Below, one piece after another: positions 1 through 7,329 of a stretch of 60,797 bases of DNA. The stretch lies in contig NZ_LRFC01000003.1 of the NCBI RefSeq assembly GCF_001619875.1, forward strand, positions 1 through 60,797. Direction: 5' to 3'. The notes beneath the pieces were generated by a model. That model was not told the origin of the DNA, searched no databases, and was given only the letters and a program-made list of their open reading frames with translations. The translations under genes and the position numbers were made by a program. Position 1 is the first letter of the stretch. Each line of letters opens with the position of its first letter. Source of the DNA: Fictibacillus phosphorivorans (GTDB lineage Bacteria; Bacillota; Bacilli; Bacillales; Fictibacillaceae).

Positions 1-39
1 AAGAACTTTTTGTTAGCCGCTCGTTTTGGCGACTTTTAT

Positions 40-69
40 AAGATACCACCGTTGGCTAGTTGATGTCAA
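40..69 (-). promoter_or_regulatory. rRNA-type promoter P2 (proximal)
   Basis: On the minus strand a perfect -35 TTGACA (64-69) is followed after 18 bases by -10 TATCTT (40-45). It reads leftward out of the window. The distal promoter lies exactly 100 bp upstream and shares the GGTGGTAT block leading into the -10 and a GTCGC block after it. Tandem strong promoters beyond pdaB match the B. subtilis position where an rRNA operon begins. The rRNA itself is not in the window, so the target is inferred. Confidence 0.7.
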
Positions 70-139
70 CTGCTTTTTTTAAGTGATTCTTAATTTGTTT
101 GTTTCGTTTGTTTCAGCCGCTGTAAAAGCGACAAGAAGT

Positions 140-169
140 AATATACCACCTACAGGATATATCGGTCAA
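140..169 (-). promoter_or_regulatory. rRNA-type promoter P1 (distal)
   Basis: Minus-strand -35 TTGACC (164-169), spacer of 18, -10 TATATT (140-145). It has the same architecture as the promoter 100 bp downstream, including the GGTGGTAT block before and into the -10. Both are followed by similar GTCGC...GCGGCT sequences, which suggests a duplicated promoter-leader unit of an rRNA operon lying left of the window. Confidence 0.65.
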
Positions 170-187
170 TAGTTTTTATAAAAAAAG

Positions 188-397
188 TTAATTTCTTTGT
201 TTTTGCCGTAAGTATCTTCTGCAATCACAAGGCTTAGCAAAACGGCAGAATAATCGGTAGATGATTTGATACCTTTCTTCTAACACCGATTTTACAATAG
301 CATCAATCCTATGGTCTTCCAGATCAAACCTGAGTTCTTCCATCTCTTTTTTTAGCACATATTCAAACTCGTGAAGTTCTTGATGATTCAAAAGCAT
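188..397 (-). CDS. small hypothetical protein between rRNA promoters and pdaB
   Basis: An open frame of about 70 residues on the minus strand, divergent from pdaB. It begins MLLNHQELHEFEY and is charged and helical in character, with an acidic first half and a basic C-terminus carrying a CDC motif. I do not recognise a family. No strong Shine-Dalgarno is seen for the ATG at 397; a GTAGGA precedes a possible TTG start at 391, and an upstream TTG would add five residues. The amphipathic, low-complexity-free composition looks like a real protein rather than a shadow frame. It ends about 20 bp before the distal rRNA promoter. Function unknown. Confidence 0.5.
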   Translation of the reverse strand: MLLNHQELHEFEYVLKKEMEELRFDLEDHRIDAIVKSVLEERYQIIYRLFCRFAKPCDCRRYLRQKQRN

Positions 398-498
398 TCC
401 TACTAAAGACAATAGACGACACCCCGCTTGTTTTTTTCTTTTAACATTATTGCCATGAAAATGACGAGTTATTATTTTTTAGATTTTCTAAATAACCG

Positions 499-527
499 TC
501 ATATCTTGTGGGGACAATCATAGATAT
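499..527 (+). promoter_or_regulatory. possible SigE/SigG-type promoter of pdaB
   Basis: TCATATC (499-505), 13 bases, then CATAGATAT (519-527) resembles the SigE pattern (ATATT-like -35 and CATA-rich -10). B. subtilis pdaB is known to be a sporulation gene, so the match is in a sensible place. It rests on motif similarity only. Confidence 0.4.
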
Positions 528-563
528 TTTGTAAGGATGATGGACAAGGGGGTAAATGAGGAT

Positions 564-1325
564 ATGAAATTTTTCTTTGTCATAAACGGTAAAAAGGTGA
601 AACAATACATGGTTGTTGTTTTCGCAGCTTTCTTTGCCGCTTCAATTGCTTTTGTAGGACAACAGCAATTATCTGTTTTTTCATCTAAAGAAGGTCCCCG
701 TGCAATCTACAAAGGAGAAGATCAAGGAAACAAGGTCTCACTCACATTTGATATCAGCTGGGGAGATAAGAGGGTTACGCCGATCCTTGATGTCTTGAAA
801 GAAAAAGGCGTTAAAAACTGTACGTTCTTTATATCTGCTGCTTGGGCAGAACGCCATCCGGAAATTGTGGAACGTATCGTAAAAGATGGTCACGAGGTGG
901 CAAGTCTTGGCTATCAATACAAAAGCTATACGGAATGGGAAGATAAACAAATTAAACGAGACATTCTCTTAGCTCAGGAAAAGATCAAAAAAGTATCAGG
1001 GAAGATGACTTCGCTTCTTCGTCCGCCAAACGGTAATTTTGATGAGCGTGTTCTAAATATCTCTGAAGATCTGCATCATACGGTGGTTCATTGGAGCATT
1101 GACACGAAGGATTGGAAGAACCCTGGGGTAGATCAAATTGTTACTACCGCTACAGATAAAACAAAAGCTGGAGATATCATCTTACTTCATGCTTCTGACT
1201 CTGTTAAGCAAACTCATAAAGCACTCCCAACTATCATTGATAAATTGCGGGGAGATGGTTTTAAATTTGTAAGTGTGGGTGAAATGATCGCTAATACAGA
1301 AGCAAAAAGCAAAGAAGTAAATTGA
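564..1325 (+). CDS. pdaB: PdaB, spore polysaccharide deacetylase-family protein
   Basis: This is a NodB-fold deacetylase-like protein of about 253 residues, needed in B. subtilis for maintaining the spore cortex late in sporulation. A single N-terminal membrane segment (roughly residues 14-32) is followed by the NodB domain. The first metal motif is TFDISWGD (about 61-68), the second starts HEVASLGY, and the third is LLRPPNG. As is typical of PdaB, the canonical TFDDG and HxxxxH metal motifs are degenerate, so enzymatic activity is uncertain. I chose the ATG at 564 by similarity to the family N-terminus; an ATG at 537 adds nine residues but overlaps its own Shine-Dalgarno. The gene converges on kbaA and shares a terminator with it. 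Confidence 0.9.
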   Translation: MKFFFVINGKKVKQYMVVVFAAFFAASIAFVGQQQLSVFSSKEGPRAIYKGEDQGNKVSLTFDISWGDKRVTPILDVLKEKGVKNCTFFISAAWAERHPEIVERIVKDGHEVASLGYQYKSYTEWEDKQIKRDILLAQEKIKKVSGKMTSLLRPPNGNFDERVLNISEDLHHTVVHWSIDTKDWKNPGVDQIVTTATDKTKAGDIILLHASDSVKQTHKALPTIIDKLRGDGFKFVSVGEMIANTEAKSKEVN

Positions 1326-1335
1326 TACACGTTAA

Positions 1336-1370
1336 AAGGCCCCTGCCTAATTTAGGCAGAGGGCTTTGTT
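1336..1370. terminator. bidirectional terminator between pdaB and kbaA
   Basis: The hairpin has arms AGGCCCCTGCCTAA and TTAGGCAGAGGGCTT, followed by a T-rich run on the plus strand and by CCTTTTAA on the minus strand. The last codons and the TAA stop of kbaA lie inside the stem-loop, so the structure serves both convergent genes. Confidence 0.8.
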
Positions 1371-1969
1371 TGTTTTGATTGTTGTTTTTGATTGGACTGC
1401 AGCAATCGGTGCAGCATTAAAATTTGATATGTGTTGCAAAGCATCAGTGGAACAAACCCCATCCAAAGCGAAAGTGTGTTGTTTTCTTTTAAAACAGGCA
1501 CCCACTCTAGGATGGTTACTACCGTAATAAAGAAAAGCGTTGGAATAAATGCTACATTTGACGTTTGTTTTACTTTTAAGTAGGCGATGATTAGTCCGTA
1601 TACTAAGATGGCAAACGGTATCAAAATATAATTCACAATACTGTCGCCGTCTTTATGAAAGGAAGTATATCGTAAATAGAATAAATCAAATAATACAACA
1701 GCAATCAGAACAAGCTGTACACCGTTCCATAATCGGTGACTCTTAAATATACCTAATCCAAAGCGATGTACGGTTAAATAAGCAAAGAAGCCCATCTGGC
1801 TAAATACACTGAACAACGCACCGAAACCGATTAATCCGAAGATGTATAATAACACCTCAAAAAGGCTGCTGTTCTCAGGAAACTTTAATATAAGACCCAC
1901 TGTGATTGCACTGATAATTCCAATTAACAGTGTGGTAATGAATAAATAGAGCCAGCTTTTAATTTTCAC
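1352..1969 (-). CDS. kbaA: KbaA, KinB signalling pathway activation protein
   Basis: An integral membrane protein of 205 residues. In B. subtilis KbaA is required for activity of the sporulation kinase KinB, which feeds the phosphorelay to Spo0A. The sequence shows about six hydrophobic segments (near residues 5-28, 36-64, 82-100, 112-130, 140-158, 165-188) and a basic, glutamine-rich C-terminal tail. No catalytic motif is visible, as expected for this family. The ATG is preceded by GGGTG. It is divergent from gerD and convergent with pdaB. The last four codons and the stop overlap the terminator hairpin. Family assignment rests on sequence resemblance and on the conserved gerD-kbaA-pdaB order. 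Confidence 0.88.
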   Translation of the reverse strand: MKIKSWLYLFITTLLIGIISAITVGLILKFPENSSLFEVLLYIFGLIGFGALFSVFSQMGFFAYLTVHRFGLGIFKSHRLWNGVQLVLIAVVLFDLFYLRYTSFHKDGDSIVNYILIPFAILVYGLIIAYLKVKQTSNVAFIPTLFFITVVTILEWVPVLKENNTLSLWMGFVPLMLCNTYQILMLHRLLQSNQKQQSKQTKPSA

Positions 1970-2116
1970 CCGCGTTTTCCCCCTCTAACATGTTCCGTAA
2001 CGATTGTACCAATGTCCTTTTTAAATTGCCAGTTTTCCTTTAAATAACCAGTATAAATACGTGCTAAAAATCAATCCTATAAGTATCGAGCACATTTTGA
2101 AAGGAGGAGGAATTCG

Positions 2117-2725
2117 GTGAAAAAAATATACATTTTCCTCTTTTGTATTTCGCTCGCTGCGCTATCTGGCTGTGCACAAGAAGCTCAAGGCAGTTCGCAG
2201 GTTGATTATGAAGCAACAAAAAAGATGCTCGTCGATTTATTGAAGACGGATGAGGGAAAAAAGGCAATTAAAGAAGTTCTATCTGATAAAGAAATTCAGC
2301 AAGATATCTTAATCGATCAACAAGTAATCAAACAGACGATCGAACAGCAGCTTCTTTCAGAAAAAGGACAAAAATTCTGGCAGACACTTTTTAAAGACCC
2401 GAAGTTTTCAGTAGCTTTTGCAAAAAGCATGCGTAAAGAACACGAAAAGCTGATGAAGGATTTAATAAAGGATCCACAATACCAGGCAGAAGTAATGAAG
2501 ATCATGCAGAACCCTCAAATGGCACAAAAGTTATTAGGACTTGTTGATACTCAGCCTGTTAGAAAAGAAATGAAAAGAGTAATGCTTGAAACCTTTGATA
2601 GTCCGATCGTTCAAGCTCAAATTCAAGAAATGTTGAAAAAAGCAGCTCATGAAGAGATTGATCAATCTATTTCCAATAAGGAAAAAGAGGCTACAGGCGG
2701 TCAAGAGTCAAAAAGTCCACAATAG
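2117..2725 (+). CDS. gerD: GerD, spore germination lipoprotein
   Basis: GerD is a lipoprotein of the spore inner membrane that organises germinant receptors into the germinosome. The protein (202 residues) starts with a basic n-region, a hydrophobic stretch and the lipobox LSGC, with the modified Cys at about residue 19. The rest is helical, charged and Met-rich (KIMQNPQMAQ), with a polar, disordered-looking C-terminal tail that makes it somewhat longer than the B. subtilis protein. The start is GTG at 2117, preceded by a strong AAGGAGGAGG seven bases upstream. It diverges from kbaA and converges on salA. I see no convincing SigG promoter, although SigG control is known in B. subtilis. Confidence 0.9.
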   Translation: MKKIYIFLFCISLAALSGCAQEAQGSSQVDYEATKKMLVDLLKTDEGKKAIKEVLSDKEIQQDILIDQQVIKQTIEQQLLSEKGQKFWQTLFKDPKFSVAFAKSMRKEHEKLMKDLIKDPQYQAEVMKIMQNPQMAQKLLGLVDTQPVRKEMKRVMLETFDSPIVQAQIQEMLKKAAHEEIDQSISNKEKEATGGQESKSPQ

Positions 2726-2728
2726 AAG

Positions 2729-2776
2729 AGGCTGTCCGAAGAGTAAGGAAAACTTACATTCGGCAGCCCTTTTTTT
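2729..2776. terminator. bidirectional terminator between gerD and salA
   Basis: GGCTGTCCGAA pairs with TTCGGCAGCC with one bulge. A small inner stem is formed by GTAAG and CTTAC. The hairpin is followed by CTTTTTTT on the plus strand. It separates the convergent gerD and salA genes. Confidence 0.8.
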
Positions 2777-2788
2777 ATGGAGCTATAA

Positions 2789-3838
2789 TCAGTTTTTTGT
2801 TTTATCAATAATGGTTTTAGCCATTTGAATGTAGTGTTCGCCGATTGGATGTGTTTGCTCGTACACACTCGGTGCAAAGTCATCTTCTTTGATTTCAGGC
2901 TGGCCGAGCGGAATTTGTCCAAGCAAAGGAACATTCAGCTCCTCAGCTAATCGCTTTCCACCGTCTTTACCGAATACATATTCTTTTTCACCCGTAGATT
3001 CACTTTGGAAATACGCCATGTTTTCAACGATCCCAAGAACTTCATGGTTTGTTTTAATCGCCATCGTACCTGCTCGTGCTGCAACGAAAGCCGCTGTTGC
3101 ATGAGGAGTTGTTACAATGACTTCTTTACATTTAGGAAGCATCTTGTGAACATCAAGGGCAACGTCTCCCGTTCCAGGCGGTAAGTCGAGAAGAACGTAA
3201 TCGAGATCTCCCCACTCAACTTCGCTAAAGAAGTTCATGAGCATCTTCCCTAACATCGGCCCGCGCCAGATAACAGGTGCATTATCTTCCACGAAGAAAG
3301 CCATTGAGATTACTTTTACGCCGAACCGTTCAACAGGAAAGATGCGATCGCCTTTAACTTTTGGTCGTTCTGTGATTCCCATCATGTCTGGCACACTGAA
3401 TCCGTAAATATCGGCATCAATCAAACCGACTTTTTTCCCTAGTCTTGCAAGCGCAACTGCTAAGTTAACGGAAACCGTAGACTTTCCTACGCCGCCTTTC
3501 CCGCTTGCAATCGCAATAAATCCCGTTTTGCTGTTTTCAGAAAGAAGAGTAGTTGGTGCACCTTGTTGAGCTGTACTTGGATCTGCAGCAGTAACATCGT
3601 CTCTTTTTTCGAAACGAAGTCCAACTGATTCCACTCCTGCATTCTTCAACACTTGAACGATCTGTTGCTGAAGCTGCATTTGCTCTGGAGTACTCGTATG
3701 AGCCAGCCCAATCTTAAGCCCGACATAGCCTTCTTTTATCTTTATCTCACGGATACTGCCGGAGTCCACCATACTTTTATGTAAATAAGGGTCTTGAATA
3801 GGACCTAACAGCTCGATGACTTTTTCTTCTGTAAGCAC
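2789..3838 (-). CDS. salA: SalA/Mrp-family P-loop ATPase
   Basis: Mrp/NBP35-family ATPase of 349 residues. In B. subtilis SalA (YbaL) is a regulator that represses scoC and so affects exoprotease and competence genes; other Mrp proteins act as Fe-S carriers. An N-terminal MIP18/DUF59 domain (about 1-90) is followed by a deviant Walker A GKGGVGKSTVSVN near residue 112 and by Walker B-like DYVLLDLPPGTGD near 215. The paired CxxC of Fe-S scaffold Mrp proteins is not seen. The start is GTG at 3838 with AAAGGATG upstream. The gene follows cwlD in the direction of transcription but a terminator intervenes, so it probably has its own promoter. Confidence 0.88.
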   Translation of the reverse strand: MLTEEKVIELLGPIQDPYLHKSMVDSGSIREIKIKEGYVGLKIGLAHTSTPEQMQLQQQIVQVLKNAGVESVGLRFEKRDDVTAADPSTAQQGAPTTLLSENSKTGFIAIASGKGGVGKSTVSVNLAVALARLGKKVGLIDADIYGFSVPDMMGITERPKVKGDRIFPVERFGVKVISMAFFVEDNAPVIWRGPMLGKMLMNFFSEVEWGDLDYVLLDLPPGTGDVALDVHKMLPKCKEVIVTTPHATAAFVAARAGTMAIKTNHEVLGIVENMAYFQSESTGEKEYVFGKDGGKRLAEELNVPLLGQIPLGQPEIKEDDFAPSVYEQTHPIGEHYIQMAKTIIDKTKN

Positions 3839-3962
3839 ATAGACACATCCTTTACCTGTAAAATTCCTTTTCAGTATATCACAACCTCATTGGACAAGCA
3901 TGTAAGCGGTTTTTTGAAACTGCTTTATTCTCAGCTTTAAACAAGCAACAACTTAACTAAAT

Positions 3963-3993
3963 AAAAATCCCCTCTAATCAAGAGGAGATTTTG
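3963..3993 (-). terminator. terminator of cwlD overlapping the coding end
   Basis: On the minus strand AATCTCCTCT, a short loop and AGAGGGGATT are followed by TTTTAT. The 5' arm consists of the last CwlD codons, and the TAG stop lies in the loop and 3' arm. Confidence 0.75.
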
Positions 3994-4699
3994 GTGGTGT
4001 TTCATTTGTATAAAACCGAAGCATTCCTTGATAGATCGATGCAGCGATACTTTTTTGATACGATTCTGTTTTCAGCAGTTCCCGTTCTGTCGGATTGGAT
4101 AAAAAGCCCACTTCAACCAATGCTCCTGGTACTTCAGCAGTCCGAAGCAGATAAAGGCCTTCAATGGATTTTGCAAACCGGTTTGTATTTTGTAGGTTGT
4201 GTCTAATTTCATCTTGAATAAATTTAGAAACGTTTTCTCCATCCTCTTTTCCTGGATGATAAAAAACTTGCGCCCCTCTCCATCTGGAGGAAGGCAATGA
4301 ATTTAAATGAATCGAGATAAATAAGTCCGCATGATTTTCGTTGATGATTCTTCTTCTTTCTTTAAGATCTTCCCACTTGCGGTGCCTTAATTTTTTTGTG
4401 CCTTCATTCGCAAGATCTGTATCGGTTTCTCGCGTCATGATCACAAGTGCTCCCGCTTCTTGCAAATAATCTCGAAGCAAAACCGAAATGTTTAAAGCAA
4501 TTTCTTTTTCCAGCACTTCTCCATCCCCAACAGCACCACCATCAGCACCGCCATGACCTGGGTCTATGACAATGATTTTTCCAGACAGCGGCAGGTTCCA
4601 TGACCGCCATGAGTCATCGTCTAAAAAATGATAGGTGAAAATAAAGAAAAGGACTGCGCATCCTAATGCAAATGCGGCTCCCTTCACCCACTTCTTCAT
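3974..4699 (-). CDS. cwlD: CwlD, N-acetylmuramoyl-L-alanine amidase for spore cortex
   Basis: CwlD removes stem peptides from muramic acid so that muramic-delta-lactam can form in the spore cortex, the mark read by germination lytic enzymes. The protein has about 241 residues: an N-terminal signal anchor (about 5-25), then an Amidase_3 domain starting IIVIDPGHGGADGGA (zinc His), a Glu in VLEKEIALN, the zinc His in SIHLNS, and the catalytic Glu in GALVEVGFLSN. I chose the ATG at 4699 because its product, MKKWVKG, begins the signal segment; a start eight codons upstream is possible but has no better ribosome site. A SigE-type promoter lies just upstream, as expected for a mother-cell gene. Confidence 0.92.
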   Translation of the reverse strand: MKKWVKGAAFALGCAVLFFIFTYHFLDDDSWRSWNLPLSGKIIVIDPGHGGADGGAVGDGEVLEKEIALNISVLLRDYLQEAGALVIMTRETDTDLANEGTKKLRHRKWEDLKERRRIINENHADLFISIHLNSLPSSRWRGAQVFYHPGKEDGENVSKFIQDEIRHNLQNTNRFAKSIEGLYLLRTAEVPGALVEVGFLSNPTERELLKTESYQKSIAASIYQGMLRFYTNETPPKSPLD

Positions 4700-4730
4700 G
4701 TTTCGTCCCCCTATACAAGCCATATAATAC

Positions 4731-4761
4731 TATGTATATGGGACAAGACAAAATTTATAAC
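4731..4761 (-). promoter_or_regulatory. possible SigE/SigG-type promoter of cwlD
   Basis: On the minus strand GTTATAAA (4754-4761), a 13-base spacer and CATATACATA (4731-4740) fit the SigE pattern. B. subtilis cwlD is expressed from sporulation sigma factors, so the location is consistent. Motif-only evidence. Confidence 0.42.
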
Positions 4762-4770
4762 TGCTTGAGT

Positions 4771-5211
4771 TTATTGAAGTTTCATTCGATATCGTTTTTC
4801 ACCGTTTTTGTAGCCTTCCATCCACCATATATGCACATACGCTTCACAGCACAGATGAAGGGACTCCATCATCATCTCGGTTCCCCAGCACCAAAACTGC
4901 CAATATTCAAAAAGCCCATCAGCTATTGCTTTTTGTTTTTCGTACGCTCTATCCTTAATCTTTTCTAAAGTTTCACCATGATAAGCAAAACGGCTGTAGC
5001 TCGCTCCTAATAGATAAGCATCTATCGCCATATCAATGCATGCATCTTCAATGTCATTTTGATAAAGAAGCGAGTATTGAAAAAATGGCTGAAACAACCG
5101 CTGAAATTCTTTTTTGATCGTAGCAAGCGACAAATCCCGAAGCACTTTGCGCTCAAATGTTTCTTTTTTAAATCGTTGTTTCTCCTTAAAATTGTTTAAA
5201 ACAATGGCCAT
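4771..5211 (-). CDS. ybaK: YbaK-family protein of unknown function (DUF2521-like)
   Basis: A soluble, helical protein of about 146 residues occupying the ybaK position before cwlD in Bacillus. It begins MAIVLNNFKEKQRFK and contains aromatic-rich helices and several Cys and Trp residues near the C-terminus (FEYWQFWCWG). No catalytic motif is recognised and I assign no function. The minus-strand GGGGAGG upstream is best spaced for the second of two tandem ATG codons, giving the start at 5211. The gap to rpsI holds the rpsI terminator and a 20-bp repeat array. Confidence 0.75.
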   Translation of the reverse strand: MAIVLNNFKEKQRFKKETFERKVLRDLSLATIKKEFQRLFQPFFQYSLLYQNDIEDACIDMAIDAYLLGASYSRFAYHGETLEKIKDRAYEKQKAIADGLFEYWQFWCWGTEMMMESLHLCCEAYVHIWWMEGYKNGEKRYRMKLQ

Positions 5212-5360
5212 CATTACCTCCCCTTTCATCGTGCTCGTTGAATGTCACGAATTTGTTTTTTCCATACTTTTATTTTCTCCAGGGGAGGAAAGACGACACT
5301 GCGTAAAAGATGGGAAAAAACCCATTATCCAATCAGCAAAGGGGAATCATTTTGGAACAG

Positions 5361-5500
5361 ACTCAATAATCGTAGAACAGACTCAATAATTTTAAATTAG
5401 ACTCAATAATCTTGAAACAGACCCAATAATTTCGAATTAGACTCTTAAATTCCGAAACAGACTCAATAACTTTGATTCAGACTCAATAATCGTGCGCAGG
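5361..5500. repeat. array A: seven degenerate repeats with exact 20-bp period
   Basis: The unit ACTCAATAATNNNGAANCAG recurs at 5361, 5381, 5401, 5421, 5441, 5461 and 5481 with no change in spacing. ACTCAATAAT is nearly invariant; the second half varies but keeps an A-rich end with CAG or TAG. The array begins 12 bp past the rpsI terminator and contains no gene. Confidence 0.9.
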
Positions 5501-5512
5501 TCACAAATACAT

Positions 5513-5550
5513 AAAAAAACCCCGCTCTCCAAAGAGAACAGGGTTTTTTA
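5513..5550 (-). terminator. terminator of the rplM-rpsI operon
   Basis: On the minus strand AAAACCCTGTTCTCTT pairs with AGAGAGCGGGGTTTTTTT across a short loop and ends in a T-run. It lies 17 bp after the rpsI stop. Confidence 0.9.
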
Positions 5551-5565
5551 TAAACGTAATAAAGA

Positions 5566-5958
5566 TTAACGTTTTGAGAACTGTGGTGCACGACGAGCGC
5601 CTTTAAGTCCGTACTTCTTACGCTCTTTCATACGAGCGTCACGAGTAAGGAATCCAGCTGCTTTAAGAGATCCGCGGTACTCAGGATCTGCTTCTAGAAG
5701 CGCACGAGAGATACCGTGACGGATAGCTCCTGCTTGTCCAGTGTATCCACCGCCATGAACAGTTACTAATACGTCATACTTGTCAGTTGTTTCAGTTGTG
5801 TTAAGTGGTTGTTTAACGATAAGCTTTAATGTTTCTAATCCGAAAAATTCGTCAATGTCACGTCCGTTGATTACGATACGGCCTTCACCAGGAACTAATC
5901 GTACACGCGCTACGGAGTGCTTACGACGTCCAGTGCCATAATATTGTACTTGTGCCAC
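5566..5958 (-). CDS. rpsI: 30S ribosomal protein S9
   Basis: S9 (130 residues, the usual length) binds the head of the 30S subunit, and its C-terminal tail reaches the P-site tRNA. The start of the mature fold [20 protein letters not shown] and the conserved C-terminal SKR are present. The minus-strand GGAGG is 8 bases before the ATG. It is the second gene of rplM-rpsI, 17 bp after rplM, and is followed by a strong terminator. Confidence 0.98.
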   Translation of the reverse strand: MAQVQYYGTGRRKHSVARVRLVPGEGRIVINGRDIDEFFGLETLKLIVKQPLNTTETTDKYDVLVTVHGGGYTGQAGAIRHGISRALLEADPEYRGSLKAAGFLTRDARMKERKKYGLKGARRAPQFSKR

Positions 5959-5975
5959 GTAAATACCCTCCTTTT

Positions 5976-6413
5976 TTATCCGCGTAACTCGTAGTTTTCA
6001 GGTTTTTGTGCTTGATTGTTGTGCTCAGCTCCAGCATATACGTGAAGCTTTTTGAACATTTGGCGACCAAGGCTGTTCTTTGGAAGCATACCTTTGATTG
6101 CTAGTTCAAGCATTTGGACTGGACGAGTTGTACGCATTTCTAATGCAGTTCTCGTACGAAGTCCACCTGGGTGACCAGTGTGGCGGTAATAAATTTTGTC
6201 TGTTAATTTCTTACCTGTTAATTCGATCTTTTCAGCGTTGATGATGATCACGTGATCACCAGTGTCAACGTGTGGTGTATAAATAGGCTTATGCTTACCG
6301 CGAAGGATAGAAGCAACTTCACTGGATAGACGTCCAAGAGTCTTGCCTTCAGCGTCGATCACAAACCATTTACGTTCTACTTCAGAAGCTTTCGCCATGA
6401 AAGTCGTACGCAT
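5976..6413 (-). CDS. rplM: 50S ribosomal protein L13
   Basis: L13 (145 residues) is an early-assembly 23S rRNA-binding protein. I chose the ATG at 6413 ([16 protein letters not shown]) because GGAGG lies just upstream and this matches the family; a longer frame adds eight residues and overlaps the ribosome site. The conserved HTGHPGGL and [16 protein letters not shown] segments are visible. It heads rplM-rpsI and has its own promoter and a probable L13 autoregulatory leader, so it can be expressed apart from truA upstream. Confidence 0.98.
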   Translation of the reverse strand: MRTTFMAKASEVERKWFVIDAEGKTLGRLSSEVASILRGKHKPIYTPHVDTGDHVIIINAEKIELTGKKLTDKIYYRHTGHPGGLRTRTALEMRTTRPVQMLELAIKGMLPKNSLGRQMFKKLHVYAGAEHNNQAQKPENYELRG

Positions 6414-6470
6414 GTGTTTTCCCTCCTGTATCTTCAATCAATTTCAATTATATTTAATGTGAACATTTCC

Positions 6471-6504
6471 CAAAATATCTCCGGGGCATGTGGACGATAT
6501 CTTT
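6471..6504 (-). ncRNA. probable L13 autoregulatory leader (structured core)
   Basis: Between the rplM promoter and start codon the minus strand reads AAAGATATC, a loop TCCACATGCCCCG, and GAGATATTTT, an imperfect stem. Firmicute rplM transcripts carry an L13 leader that the protein binds to repress its operon. Position and a stem with a GC-rich loop support the call; a covariance search for the Rfam L13 leader would settle it. Confidence 0.5.
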
Positions 6505-6522
6505 AGAAATACCAAATAATAT

Positions 6523-6549
6523 CTTATAATATATAAACAACGATGTCAA
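6523..6549 (-). promoter_or_regulatory. SigA promoter of rplM-rpsI
   Basis: The minus strand has a perfect TTGACA (6544-6549). A TATAAG at 6523-6528 gives a short 15-base spacer; TAAGAT shifted two bases gives 17. The promoter starts just after the truA stop. Confidence 0.6.
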
Positions 6550-6563
6550 GCGTATCCTAAATA

Positions 6564-7316
6564 TTATTCCGTTTTCTCTTCGTAATTTACCTGATATAAA
6601 TAGAGACCATGAGCAGGAGCTGTTTTGCCAGCTAGCGACCTGTCTTTCCCCTCTAAAATCGTTACGATCTCTTCAGGTTTTCTCTTCCCTTGCCCAACTT
6701 CTAGAAGCGTGCCTATGATGATGCGGACCATGTTATACAAAAAGCCGCTGCCTCTGATCTTAAAAGTGAGTGTGTTATCCTCTTCCATAACATTCAATCC
6801 AAAAATCGTACGAACTTTGTCCTCCACTTCTGACTTAGCAGAAGAAAAGGACGTAAAATCATGTGTGCCTAAAAATAACTCTGCCGCACGTTTTATGTCT
6901 GCAACGTTTAAAGAGTAAGGATAATGAAACATGTGGTTACGTTTGAACACATCTGGTTGTTTATTCAAGAGCAGCTTGTAGTGATATTCTTTGCTGCATG
7001 CTGAAAATCGAGAATGGAACGAATTTTCGACCCGCTCTGCTTTCTTGATTAAAATATCGTTTGGAAGCATCGCGTTTAAGGCTTTGCTCCAGGCTTCAGC
7101 CGGTATTTGGAGATCTGTGTCAAAATGAAACACTTGACCGACAGCGTGTACTCCGGCATCTGTTCGTCCTGAAGCAGAAATGCTCACAGATTCTCCCTTA
7201 TGAATCTTTTGCAGCACGGCTTGGATGGTTCCTTGCACCGTTCTGCCGCTAGGCTGTATTTGGTACCCGGCAAAATCCGTACCGTCATAAGCTACGGTTA
7301 CTTTCATACGAGCCAT
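6564..7316 (-). CDS. truA: tRNA pseudouridine synthase A
   Basis: TruA converts uridines 38-40 of the tRNA anticodon stem-loop to pseudouridine. The protein has 250 residues. The N-terminal VAYDGTDFAGYQIQP is typical, and the catalytic Asp is in SGRTDAGVHAVGQ at about residue 53. The C-terminal GSGFLYNMVRIIIGTLLEVG is also conserved. AAGGAGAT precedes the ATG. It follows ecfT by 13 bp and is very probably translated from the ecfA1-ecfA2-ecfT transcript, as in B. subtilis. Confidence 0.97.
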   Translation of the reverse strand: MARMKVTVAYDGTDFAGYQIQPSGRTVQGTIQAVLQKIHKGESVSISASGRTDAGVHAVGQVFHFDTDLQIPAEAWSKALNAMLPNDILIKKAERVENSFHSRFSACSKEYHYKLLLNKQPDVFKRNHMFHYPYSLNVADIKRAAELFLGTHDFTSFSSAKSEVEDKVRTIFGLNVMEEDNTLTFKIRGSGFLYNMVRIIIGTLLEVGQGKRKPEEIVTILEGKDRSLAGKTAPAHGLYLYQVNYEEKTE

Positions 7317-7329
7317 CCTAAATCTCCTT

